A stretch of DNA of 64,000 nucleotides from Diphasiastrum complanatum (taxonomy: Eukaryota; Streptophyta; Lycopodiopsida; Lycopodiales; Lycopodiaceae). Below the pieces are notes generated by a model that made no database searches, was not told the DNA's origin, and saw only the letters and a list, made by a program, of their open reading frames with translations. The stretch spans positions 30,721,649 through 30,785,648 of the forward strand of contig CM055100.1 of assembly GCA_029204225.1 (NCBI GenBank). Reading direction: 5' to 3'. This document shows, piece by piece, positions 1-10,481 of this stretch. Made by a program: the position numbers and the translations under genes. Every line of letters starts with the position of its first letter. Position 1 is the stretch's first letter.

Positions 1-565
1 TAGAAGATCTAATCAAAAGAAATGCATTAGCCTTAAACAAAACTGATTTTTGTTTTCTATCATTGGCAAAAAAGCCGACTGCAGGGCAAAAAATAGTTCT
101 AAGGCTAGTGTCCCACCTTTAAGGACAGGTGTCCTCTTTTTAAGGGCAATTGTAGCTTTTTTCGAAAAGCGAAAAAGTCGAAGGACGAAAAAATTGACTT
201 TAGGGCAAAAACTAGTTCTGAGGCAAACATGGCTTTTCTAAGGGCCAGTGTCCCTTTATCTAAGGGTCTAAACCTTTCTAAGGCATTTTAGGGACAATGT
301 TGCCTTTTTCACAAAAATGCAAAAAATGCGACAGTGTTGGGAAAAGTTATCAGAATTATTTTCTAAGTGTTTTAGACCTAGGAATGAATTTTTCCTATGA
401 CCCAAAAATGCGAACCGTGCAACAAAACAGTTCAAAAATGCAGACTGTGCGAAACATAGTTCAAAATGCACAGTTGCGAAAAACAGCAAAGGAAAAACTA
501 AGGAAAAATGCTAAGGCTTTGAAAGATAGAAGCTCTTGGTTTCTTCAGTCTACCTACAGAATAGG
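1..565. repeat. Degenerate short tandem-repeat region
   Basis: No gene is recognisable. Around 70-290 the motif 'aagggc ... agtgtccc' recurs imperfectly, and around 400-490 a roughly 30-40-bp unit containing 'gttcaaaatgcag/cagttgcg' repeats with decay. The short ORFs here have no family signature. It abuts the copia remnant that starts near 566. Confidence 0.35.
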
Positions 566-2626
566 ATAGGCGAATCAGACATTCCTCACACTACTCCACA
601 TGAAGTGTGGTGGTGTCTTTGGATGTGTTGCATATGCACACAAACCTGACAAGCTTCAAAATAAGCTAGATGAAAAAAGTCGAGCAGGGATATCTTGTAG
701 GATATGATATTTATTCATCATACTACAAGATTTATATGCCAGAGTCTAATCAGGTAAAGACTGTCAGAGATGTCAGATTCATTAAAGCAATAACAATGGC
801 TAACGAAGATCCAATTAGCTATGAAGTTCTTGGCAAGTAGTACTACAACCTGCCGACATTGATAGAGGGAGTGGACCCTGAGCATCCAGATGAAGATGTT
901 CGAATTCCAGATGGACTGAGTGATAGTTTCGACATGCAGCCTGTACCCAAGACACCTGCTACACACGACAGTTCAACAGTCGACAATGGCAAATCAGTCG
1001 ACAAAGGCAAATTAATCAATAGAGATAAGACACTCGACAAAGGCAAAGCCATGGAAGTGCCAGCTCAATCTCCAAGGAGATCCATGAGAGACAGAAGAGC
1101 ACCAGTCAAATTTGTGCCTGACAACTCAGCTTTGACAACCGAAGAGTTTTGTGGATTCGATGGTGAACCACAAACTTATGAAGAATCAATCGACAGTCCC
1201 GACAAGGACAAATGGATAAAAGCCATGGAGGAAGAGATGGAATCCATGAAGAAGAACAAGGTTTGGACTCTTGAACTAGTACCAGTTGAGAGAAAGGATT
1301 GACTACACCGAAACTTTTTCTCCTATAGTCAAGCATACATTGATATGAATTTTATTTGCTTATGCAGCAGCCTACAATATGAAAATCCACACTGTAGATG
1401 GTTATCTGAAGGAAGAAGTGTATATGGACCAGCCACCATGTTTTACTTGTGAGTCAATTTCCAACTATGCCTGCAAAATGCAGAGAAGCATTTATGGACT
1501 CAAACAGTCTACCAAAGGCAGTGGTACAAGAAAAAAGATCAAGCTCTCCGATCCTTAGGTTTCCAGTCTCTGATGGCTAATTATAACGTCTATGTAAAAG
1601 TCATAGATGGGGAGATCATCATCATCGGTGTCTATGTGGACAACACACTGATACGGTCAAGGAGCGACAACCTGATTGCACATGTGAAGCAAGATATTTC
1701 AAAGCACTTTGAAATATCGGACCTAGGAGAAGCAAAGTGCTACCTGGGTTTGCTAATCAACATAGATCTTGAAGGTGGGAAATTATATCTACACTAGTCA
1801 AGATACATTCAAAAGATCATGGATGATTTCGACATGACAAATTGCAAAGGAGTGAATACTTCTATGGTACCTAGCACAATACTGACAAGTAAAGACTATC
1901 CCAGAGATGATGCAGACCAAGAAGCTATGCAACATAAGCCTTACAAAAGGCTTATGGATTTTTTGATGTACTTGGCAGACAATACAAGGCCATACATTGC
2001 CTATGTAGTGTTCATATTGAGCCAATTCAATATCAATATAGGTCCGAACACTGGAAAATTGCCAAGAGAATTCTGCAATACCTGCAAAGCACAAAGAACT
2101 ATGGACTATGCTATAGTCGAGATGCAGGATTCAAGATTGAATCCTACAATGATGCAAGCTGGGAATCCCTCAAGGATGATAGTAAAAGCATCTCAAGAGA
2201 ATGCACCATGGCAGCCAATGCAGTTGTTATATGGATCAGCAAAAAGCAGACCATAACTTCCCAATCATTGTGTGAGGTAGAATATGTTGCTGTAGCCAAA
2301 ATGGCTAATGAGCTGACATGGCTCATACAATTTCTAGATGGTTTGGGAGAGAGCGCCAACGAGTCGTTGATCCTACACATGGACAACACATCTGTAATAA
2401 ATTTGACAAAGGATCTAGTGTTTCACTCTAGGACGAAACACATTGTTATAATGTATCATTTAATCAGAAATCTGGTGGAAAGAAACGAGCTGAAGACCAT
2501 CTTCATTCCAACCAAGCAGATGGTGGCCGACATCTTTACAAAGCTTCTAGATAAGACTATGTTTGAAAGGCAAAGGACGAGCTTGGGAATCAGCCCTGCA
2601 TACTGTGTGTGCGAGTTTCCTCCTTG
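566..2626 (+). pseudogene. Ty1/copia pol remnant: integrase C-terminus, RT and RNase H, multiply broken
   Basis: Decayed copia polyprotein. The order is the late integrase region (IPHTTPHE then FGCVAYAHKPDKLQ, about 595-710), a linker with 'QTYEESIDSPDKDKWIKAM' (859-1302), RT pieces (SIYGLKQST near 1490; VYVDNTLIRS near 1635, where the usual YVDD reads YVDN), and RNase H (LCEVEYVAVAKMANELTWL, 2208-2627) ending in ADIFTKLL. Frameshifts, stops and internal deletions occur near 640, 840, 1300 and 2100; one deletion removes the segment between the linker and RT. It belongs to the same family as the minus-strand copy at 46118-47340. It is followed at once by an LTR, as expected for the 3' end of a copia element. 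It is not functional. Confidence 0.9.
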
Positions 2627-2687
2627 AAGTTTCTTTGTTAATTTTTGAAGGTCTCCAGACAAATTCGCACAGGGGTCATATATGATC

Positions 2688-4183
2688 TGATGGGGCTAAA
2701 AATCACTTTTGCAATATCGGCGAGTTTTGTCTGTGACAAAAATCACTAATTTGGATTCACTTGGTCCAAATAGAATATTTTTTACTATAATCAAAATATT
2801 GACCTGATCTGAGTTGTAACAAAACTCGTCCTAGTGCTAAATGTGTTTTACAAGGTTGATAAAAGACTAGCGAGTTCTGTTTCACGTTGAAACTTCACCT
2901 TTCATGAACTTGGGACCCAACTCAACTTTCACTTTGAATTTTTTTAATGAAGTTGCAATGTGAATTGCACTTCAGTTCTTCAGGGCCCAATTTAACCTTC
3001 ATCCAACGGTTCTTTCAATCCAGCGGCCCTTCTTGTACACAATCCTCACCGTGGATTCACGATCTCCTCAATCCGACGGTCCTTGGTTTATGCACTGATG
3101 GAAGCTCTTCCAAATGTTGTCTACTTCAAGACACTACTGGTTTGGCCTGACTGGCCGCAGCTCTCCTCCTTTCTATCTACGGCCGCGCCTTCCCAAGTTG
3201 ACCTTTGCCCGATCAAACTCATTTTCGGATTGATTTGAGCACAATTTGAGGCTTGGAGAAGGGTCACCCTACTGATTCCAAGTCTACAGAGTGTTCAAAC
3301 ATGGAATTTGTGGAGGAACGGTGATTTTAGCTCAACTTGACAAAGTGGCTTTTTTCACCTTTTACCGCAAATCTGCTAGGTTATCTGTCTACAGACAAAT
3401 CTTTGACATAAACTTCAGAATCTCTCCACGGTTGATTGACAATATAATTAGCTTCCTTATGTCCTTACGACATCCAAAACGGTGCACAAACAACAAAGAA
3501 ATCACCAGTTATGTGTAGAAAACCGTAACCCCAACCCGGTTTCAATTTTCAGCTGGCTTCAAAATTGTCAATTTTTTCACCAAGATTTTCCCTGTCTGAT
3601 GCTATGCATAGGCTAATAAGCCCTCTGTTGAGCTTGGCAAGCCTCTATAAACTAGAAACCATGCACCAGTGCTTCTCTTTCCGTCTTCAACCCGCCGTAA
3701 ACCCCGAACTCTCAGAAGACTGCTCTTCTCCCGAAGCTCTCTTCAACGACGACATTGTACTGCTTGTATACTCCCTGTACGGATCTGATACCAACTTAGA
3801 ATTTGCTTCGAACAGGAACACAGATCATGCTACACAGTGACACAGATAGAAAACACTCTCCACAACAACCTCACATAGCAACTGTATTTCTCAAAATGAA
3901 ATTACATTGTACATATAGTTGTTCACTCAGGCAACCCATGCATGACCCAGGTTGTCGTTGGCGGGATGCGTGTCCCGTCGACTTGCCTCGTGGCAAGGCC
4001 AACTGATCCTTATCGACTGATAGGACCCATAGTATAGTAACATAATGATTCTACTTTAATTCTAACTGTCTGATCGCGAAATGAAGCAGCAGCTTCCCCA
4101 GACAGATCGGCTCCATTTGAGCTCATATTAGTGAATCGCGATTGCACGACTTTGAAGTGTTTGAAGTCACCGATCCCACATCA
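2688..4183 (+). repeat. LTR (about 1.5 kb), copia-associated
   Basis: The segment begins TGATGGGG 60 bp after the RNase H stop and ends CCCACATCA, giving short inverted ends TGATG/CATCA. A TATA box (CTCTATAAA, about 3644-3652) lies in the interior as expected for a U3/R junction. One base after its end comes an initiator-Met primer-binding site. Boundaries are read from the termini and not from a second LTR, so the exact edges are inferred. Confidence 0.7.
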
Positions 4184-4184
4184 G

Positions 4185-4196
4185 TGGTATCAGAGC
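4185..4196 (+). other. tRNA-iMet primer-binding site, with a second copy at 4264-4275
   Basis: TGGTATCAGAGC is the classic plant LTR-retrotransposon PBS (complement of the initiator-Met tRNA 3' end). It sits one base past the LTR end. The LTR-end/PBS junction CATCAGTGGTATCAGAGC is repeated about 80 bp downstream (4258-4275), with diverged repeats of 'cggagatcc...aaggattc' between the two copies. Confidence 0.8.
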
Positions 4197-4275
4197 TGCT
4201 CGGAGATCCAAAGTCGAAGGATTCACATCACACGGAGATCCGAAGCAGAAGGATTCGCATCAGTGGTATCAGAGC

Positions 4276-5852
4276 ATTCGACCATCGCCGACCTCGTATA
4301 AATAAAGTGGTGAAAAATTTAAAAACCCAATAGGGTGACTAATAAACCTGTCAAAAAAATAACAACAAAATGCAAACCAAAAATCCACACCTAGGATAGT
4401 TTATCACCGTCTCCCCGGCAACGGTGCCCATACTCTTTCTGTGCCTCCCTAATCTCACGGATCTAGAGGACAAGGAAGGGATTTTGGATCTCCAACTGAG
4501 TGAGTAGTCGTGTGTAGTATCGGGGTTTTAATCCAAGGGAGAGAGGGTAAACGAAGTGATAGGAATGGGAATCTAGGCCAACTACGGTTGTCAAGCTTAG
4601 TGTTGGACCTAAATGTGGAATGGGCCTAGATTTGTGGGGATTTCCATCTTTTAGTTTTCTCTTTTTGTGTGTTTCCTTCTTGGTTTGGTTTTTCTTCTCT
4701 TCTTGGTTTCTTGGTTGCTTTTGGTTTATCTAGGCTTCCTTGGCTCTAGATCTTCTCCTCAAGAGGTTGATCTTCTCAAGGGAGGTGGACAATGAATGTA
4801 AGCCTATCTAAGGATCTTAGTGATCACTCCAAAATGTAGATCTAACACCTATTTTGGTTGTGTGTTGATTTTACAGATTAGTTTTAGAAACTAGATGGAT
4901 GAATGCTTGTGCTAAAGATCATTTGTGATTTTGATAGCATGATTAACAAAAACATAACAAGCATTCATCATCCACAAGAATCACACACATTGAAAAAAGG
5001 AGGACGCGAAAATGAATAAATTTGCTACAAAATCTACATTATACGCCACAAGAGCACCTAGAGTATTAAACGAGATAAGTATTAGTTTAATTATGGTTGG
5101 AGTAGCAAACTCAGATTCGACAAGAATCTCAGATGACAACTTTGCATTTTGTTGTGAAATAGATAATCGTAGTATGCAAATACATGGGCAAATTGTGGAT
5201 AATACCAAATGATAGTATTGCTGAAACATTATTAACCATTAACTACAAAAATAGACAAACATCAATGGAAACATGAACATTTCATAATCATAGATGGTCA
5301 TAATGTCAGATGGTATTTAAATATAGCACTTTAAAATCCTAATTAAAATGTTTTATAACATAAGTCTGATGATGAATTTGCATTGTGTCATTATAGTACA
5401 TTACAAAAGTATGTTAATATTTGGGAAAATTTTGAACTATACTAAATTGTAGGCTCGAAAAATTTCATGCATAACTAATTGCAAAATGTTCTCTCTTGAG
5501 ACTTAAAAACATATAATCATGTGTTAGTAAAAAACAATTCTTTTATGTAATACCAAACGATCAAATTTCCATTTCACAAACTTAATCACAATATACAATT
5601 AGTCAAATTCAAGAATCATGCAAAGTTGTACAAGCATAGTTTCACAAGTTTATCATTTGTTGATGATTTGATACTTTCCGTCTAAAAGTATTCATGAAAT
5701 TATTCTTACTATTCATGATTACAATGAGATTAGCCATGCATGCGTATTCATGATTTAGTACTCAAAAGTATTCATAGTTCAGTATTAGTCAAAGGACATT
5801 CATAACCAACATTAATAGTTACTCAAATTAATGATCAAAGTGACGTTTATAA
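4276..5852. other. Non-coding stretch after the PBS; no gene seen
   Basis: AT-rich sequence after the PBS. It may be the untranslated leader of a second, decayed LTR element up to about 4980. The small ORF at 5012-5212 has no recognisable domain and is not supported. Confidence 0.3.
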
Positions 5853-5860
5853 TTTACATC

Positions 5861-6519
5861 CATAGATGCCCAGAAATGCGTTTCTAAAATTGTGCTTTTT
5901 TTTTTTTTGGAAAAATAGTTTATGGCTGAAATTTTTTTAGGGGATCAATGGTCAAACCAGCGTTTTGCCTCTCAGAAGTGCAGTAGATGGGGCACAAATA
6001 GATCTTATTTTCAATAGATGTTTGGTTGTTATTTGCTCTAGTTTTCAATAAATGCTCAGGCGGTTCGGGGGGCGACAGCCTCTCAAGAAAAGGGGGGTTC
6101 GGGGGGCGGTAGCCCCCCGGTGGGGGGTTTGGGGGGCAACGCCCCCTAACGGCAGGGTCCGGTAGACCCCGGCCCTGACGGTAAGGCCTCTTCATGATTT
6201 GGCCTTCCAACTCCCTGAGCGAAAACACACTTACTGGGACCAACTGTGATCGTAACGAACAAGCTAGAGGTTAGTTTTGAATTTTTATCTTTGATAGAAC
6301 CCAACATGGATTAATGCACCTGAACTGGACCATCCTGCACCCGAAACAATCAGCAAATTACACAGTAATTATGCTCTTAATTAGAGCTTTCATCTGATAC
6401 CCATATTGCCCCAAAAAAAACCAAAAAAAAAATGTTTCTAGAATTTTTTTTTGTAAATTTTAGAAATGCGTTTCTAAACGCAATTTTGAAACACATTTCA
6501 GAAACGCTGGGCATATATG
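5861..6519. mobile_element. hAT-type MITE, 659 bp, with perfect 8-bp target-site duplication
   Basis: The left end CATAGATGCCCAG (5861) matches the reverse complement of the right end, CATATATGCCCAG, at 12 of 13 positions. It is flanked by the identical octamer TTTACATC at 5853-5860 and 6520-6527. An 8-bp duplication is the hallmark of hAT transposition. Just inside each end lie GAAATGCGTTTC-type self-complementary arms followed by poly-A/T. The centre (about 6060-6150) has runs of G and C that form hairpins such as GGGGGGCAACGCCCCC-like stems. No transposase is encoded, so it is non-autonomous. A second copy is at 20935-21521 and a partial relative is near 10120-10270. Confidence 0.88.
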
Positions 6520-6527
6520 TTTACATC

Positions 6528-7094
6528 ATGCATAACAGTATTCACAATATTATGATAAGTATATAGAATATTGAAGATCATGATTCATGACTAGTATTAT
6601 GTTTTAAGAATGTTATTCACAACCAATATTCAAAGTATTCACATTCAACATCAAGATTCAAAGTATTGGATTTGCCCTAGTTTCACGCGTGATATAGATC
6701 ACGCTGACCCATTCCTAGATAACTTGAGAGCTTAGGAGAGCATTTATGTCCACAAAGGCCCAAGCAACTCGACATGGCGAGGCATTATGCTTTAGTAGGT
6801 AGATTAATCTTCTAAGGTGGGAGCTTTGCCCCTTTAGACCTTGCTTTTGGACAAGGTTTTCGTAAGGGTAAAGGCCTAGTGACAAAACTTTATCCTATAT
6901 ACATGTTTGAGAGCCTATTACATGTTTTATGCCAAGTGCTCAAATTTTCTTCGTATTCTAGAGGCACGTCAAAAAGCACAACTTTCATCTAAAGTTAGAG
7001 CTATGATTTTTTGTGAGCATTCTTGACATAATCTTGTCATAACCTATGAGTGGACAACCAATAAAAAGTTGACATAACACATAAAAGTTATGAT
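6528..7094. other. AT-rich intergenic sequence, no feature recognised
   Basis: No ORF of note, RNA gene or clear repeat is seen between the MITE and the fold-back repeat. Confidence 0.3.
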
Positions 7095-7483
7095 GGAATA
7101 CGCATGTCGATAGCCAATGATAGGGGCCAGTGTTCGGGAAACCTTTTTGGGGTTCTCCTCCAAAAACCTATATTTCAGGAACTCTTCAGGTTTTTTCAAG
7201 GATGACCCTTAATACATGCCAGTTATACATTATTTTCTGACCTAAGAAAACCTGCAAGTTTTCGAGCATGTCGATTTCTGGCAAAAGTTTTCGGTTCCAT
7301 TCTTGGACTTTACCAAGCATGCCGGTTTTTTTGGCAAAAGTTGCCGGTTCCATTCTTGGACTTTGCCGGCTTTCCTGAACACTGACGGGGGCTGACACAT
7401 AGCGTATGCACATTATGTGTGGAATGTGCATGCGCTATGTGGCAGCCCCCCGTCATTGGCTATCCACATGCACATTCCGTAAT
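7095..7483. repeat. Fold-back (long inverted repeat) split by a hAT MITE
   Basis: The left arm (7095-7127 continued at 7393-7414) and right arm (7423-7480) are inverted copies of about 55 bp, sharing GATAGCCAATGA, ACATAGCG and GCACATT blocks around an 8-bp loop (7415-7422). The left arm pairs fully only if the intervening 7128-7384 insertion plus one copy of its duplicated target is removed. That order shows the fold-back is the older feature. Confidence 0.78.
7128..7384. mobile_element. hAT-type MITE, 257 bp, nested in the fold-back arm
   Basis: The left end CAGTGTTCGGGAAA and the reverse-complemented right end CAGTGTTCAGGAAA differ at one base. CAGTGTT is a common hAT terminus. The flanking octamers ATAGGGGC (7120-7127) and ACGGGGGC (7385-7392) agree at 6 of 8 positions, both differences being transitions. 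No coding capacity is seen. Short internal motifs (TTGCCGGTTCCATTCTTGGA) are repeated near 7275-7370. Confidence 0.75.
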
Positions 7484-8365
7484 ATTTTTTTGAAAGAAAA
7501 TGTAATTATTTTTTTGTCGAAAAAAAAGTTTTTTTTTTTTAGAAATCTAATTTTTTTAAAAAAAATCGTCGAAAAAAAAACTTGGAAAATAAGGACTAAA
7601 AACAAAATTAGAAAAAAACCACAAAAAAAAGAAAAAGCATAAAAAGAATCCAGAAAAAAATTTGAAAATACAAAATACAAGCAAAAAAATCCTCAAAACA
7701 AAAACCAGGAAAAAAATATGTTCACACATGTTATTATGTAGGAGAAGCTCCCTACCCTTGGGTTTTGCCTTGCTAAGGCTCTTGGGCATGCCCTCGAATG
7801 TATAGCCTTTCTTCACCCCCCCACCAAAAATGCTCTCGTGAGCATCAAGCCAAGCTCTTTTGTCACATAACTTTATTCTCACATATATTTAAAAGCTTAT
7901 TACAAAAGGTGGAATTTTATAGAAAAAGGAGTAGGGCTTGGTGGGCTTCCAAAAAGTTCTACTGTCTCTATGAATTGCCTTGCACATTTGGATATACATA
8001 TGTACATTCATTGATTCATTGACGGGTGGCACAACTCCACTCCATAAGAACCCCACCCCTCGCATCTAAGGAGCACCGGCCGTTTGGCCCGGTGCATTCT
8101 GAAGCACACATCATTGGAGGGGGGATATATGGAAACACGACCATCTCGTAGCATAGCACAGGGTGCCTGGGCGTGGCTCCGACTGCTTGGCGCCCAGCCC
8201 ACTGCCCCCCGCCACATGGCGCTCAATCACTGGGGCAGGGCCAAAAACTCAGCACATCTGGGCCGGTGCCTTGTCTTCTTCGTTTTGCGCCAGCAGCGTA
8301 CGCTAATGTCACGTTGGATGTTTATGGAAACGACCAGGGTTCTGTGGTCGACGATCGAGAAGAGC
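7484..8365. other. Upstream region of the KNOX gene: poly-A/T tract, then GC-rich block
   Basis: 7484-7720 is low-complexity A/T, so its ORFs are artefacts. From about 8040 to 8280 the sequence is GC-rich with repeated GGCCGGTGCC/CCCGGTGC-type words resembling the GC-rich block at 61773-62005. No gene is recognised. This is the likely distal promoter of the downstream gene. Confidence 0.35.
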
Positions 8366-8366
8366 C

Positions 8367-8393
8367 CACGTGAGAGATCTTGCCACGTGGCAA
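8367..8393. promoter_or_regulatory. Two G-box motifs upstream of KNOX exon 1
   Basis: CACGTG occurs at 8367-8372 and again at 8384-8389. The second lies inside a perfect 14-bp palindrome, TTGCCACGTGGCAA (8380-8393). G-boxes are bound by plant bHLH and bZIP factors. Their position 120-250 bp before the first possible start codon suits a promoter or 5' UTR element; function is inferred. Confidence 0.5.
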
Positions 8394-8511
8394 AAATCGA
8401 AGGTGCCTGGAGTGAAACGTGTAGTGCCCCATCGCGGATCTGGGCTTTTTGTCCTAGGTGCTGCTGTGCTGACACAGAAATGTCTCAGGCAAATTTTCCA
8501 TCTCAAAAAAT

Positions 8512-9429
8512 TTGAAATTATGCCACACAAATAACACCAAAATCAGAAGCAGCAGCAGCAGCGGCAGAAGCATCGGCAGCAGCAGCAGCAGAAGAAGAGG
8601 AAGAAGAAGAGTGAAGGAAATCATGAGGCCGCTGGGTGGTAGGGAAGAAGAAGAAGAAGAAGAAGAGGAAGAGGAAGAAGAAGAAGGGGACGAACTATCT
8701 GGGCGGCGGCAGCAGCAGCAGCATGCAGAGTGTTGTGAGGAGGATGATCGGCCTCTGCTGAGTGAACCCGGCAGTATGAAGCTTGTGGTTCCGACATGGC
8801 TCAATGATGCCTTGGCGAGGCAGCAGCAGCAGCTGCAGCGGCGAGGGGAAGCTGGCGAGAGGGGGAAGTGGTGCAGTTGCCAGGATGGATCGCGTTGCTT
8901 GCATTGCAGCTCGGATATGTCTGCTGATGATGCAGGTGTTGCTGCTGTGGATCATTTGTCCAATTCTTCTTACAACAATTGGCTGTCTGTGCCACTACCT
9001 GCAGCAGTTCAGGCTGATGGTGCAGCCGGTGAGCTGCTAGGAGCAGCTCGGGGTGGGCTGCCGTTGCAGCATTCTCATGGCGCTCTAGGGCTGCCACCCT
9101 TATCTGGATCCACCAAGCGTGTTTTGGAGCACCTGCCTCCACAAGCAGGGGGCAATCGCAGCCAGTTGATTGATGAAGACGCTGTCGATGCCCACGACTG
9201 CATGAAATTGCAAACAGTGGGACTGAAAGCGGACATTGTGTCTCACCCTCTGTATGAACAGCTCCTGGAAGCTCATGTGGCATGCTTACGCATTGCAACC
9301 CCTGTGGATCATCTCCCGAAGATAGACGGGCAGCTTGTCCACTGTCATCAAATCACAGCCAAGTACTCCGTAATGGAAAACCCGCATGTCCTTTTTGGAA
9401 ACAACAAGGATGAGCTTGATCAATTTATG
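8512..9429 (+). CDS. KNOX2: KNOX2 exon 1: N-terminus and KNOX1 domain
   Basis: The open frame holds serine and arginine runs, a glutamate run from a GAA repeat (about 8642-8690), the conserved [10 protein letters not shown] segment, NNWLSVPLP, and then KNOX1 over the last 67 codons. The exon ends at DELDQFM, with donor ATG|GTGAGG. Two starts are possible. Met 8512 precedes a low-complexity AGC/GAA tract. Met 8623 (MRPLGG) gives a length closer to the family and is my preferred start. Confidence 0.9.
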
Positions 9430-10408
9430 GTGAGGAGGTTGATATCTTCTTACTTCTCTCCAATTCATGTCCTGGTATGTTGCTACATATGAAAGCTGAC
9501 CGTTTGCATTTGAATGCCCAAGTTTGGCAGGGAGAATTCTCGTACTCAAACATATCCTTAGCTCTCTCAATTGTTTGCATCAAAGTAGATCAAAGTTTAG
9601 GATTGCATGCCAGCCAGTGCTGCCATACCTGGAGCCCTCAGTGTGTTCTCTTTCTCTTTTTCAGGCACAGACTGTGAACAAGGAGTTGTGTAGACTGTTA
9701 CTTTAAGCAAGTTTGATAAATAACATGCATACTTGTTTTTCTCAATAAGATTATTTTGTCTTCATTCTTCTCTATTTTGATCTTTTTGATAGAAGTTTGC
9801 AGCCAGAATACACTAATGTTGACATATACCAATAGAGATGCTTTTGTTTACCAAGTAAGTAAATTATTTATTTTGTTACTCCATAAGGGTTAGTTGATCA
9901 ATAAAATCATGAAAAAAGTTTGACCAGTTTAAGACTGCAAAGGTTTTGTCTTTGGTATTTTAGGTTTTGGTATGTTCAAGTATTTTGTATTTTGTCTATG
10001 TCTTGGTCACTCTTGATAACCCTTGTTTACATATTAATGTCCCTGATGTTGCTTTTAGTATTCTTGTTGTCAATTTTGCCCTTCAGAATTTTTTTTAGCT
10101 TCTTAGTCAACACTAGCAGAGTTGCAGGCACGTTCCGGAACGCGTTCCAGATCACGTTCTGGGATTTCCCATAAGGGTTCTCGGAATGCAGTTTTTTTTT
10201 TTGGAAATTTTTTAGTGCCAATATGGGTATCAAATGAAAGGGTTTTTTGAGAGCAGTTCATTTATCTAGTTTGCCAAGATTTTCAAGACCAATGTTGTCC
10301 AATTTCGGGCCATTAAGTGATTTTCTACCCACCAGGCATGTATTCAATCGAATCTGTATATTGTGTGAAATGAAATCATGTGCAGAGCAAAGCATTGAAA
10401 CCATATTG

Positions 10409-10481
<73 letters not shown>

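Noticed and set aside
5012-5212. 66-residue ORF starting [15 protein letters not shown]
   Set aside because: No homologous family recognised, no flanking gene structure, and AT-rich surroundings; chance ORF.
5920-6243. Proline-rich minus-strand ORF
   Set aside because: Lies entirely in the G/C-hairpin core of a non-autonomous MITE; codons follow the C-runs.
7406-7882. Lysine- and phenylalanine-rich ORFs on both strands
   Set aside because: Translation of A/T homopolymer-rich sequence with no domain.
8801-9298. 165-residue minus-strand ORF
   Set aside because: Shadow of KNOX2 exon 1, whose plus strand carries the conserved KNOX1 domain.
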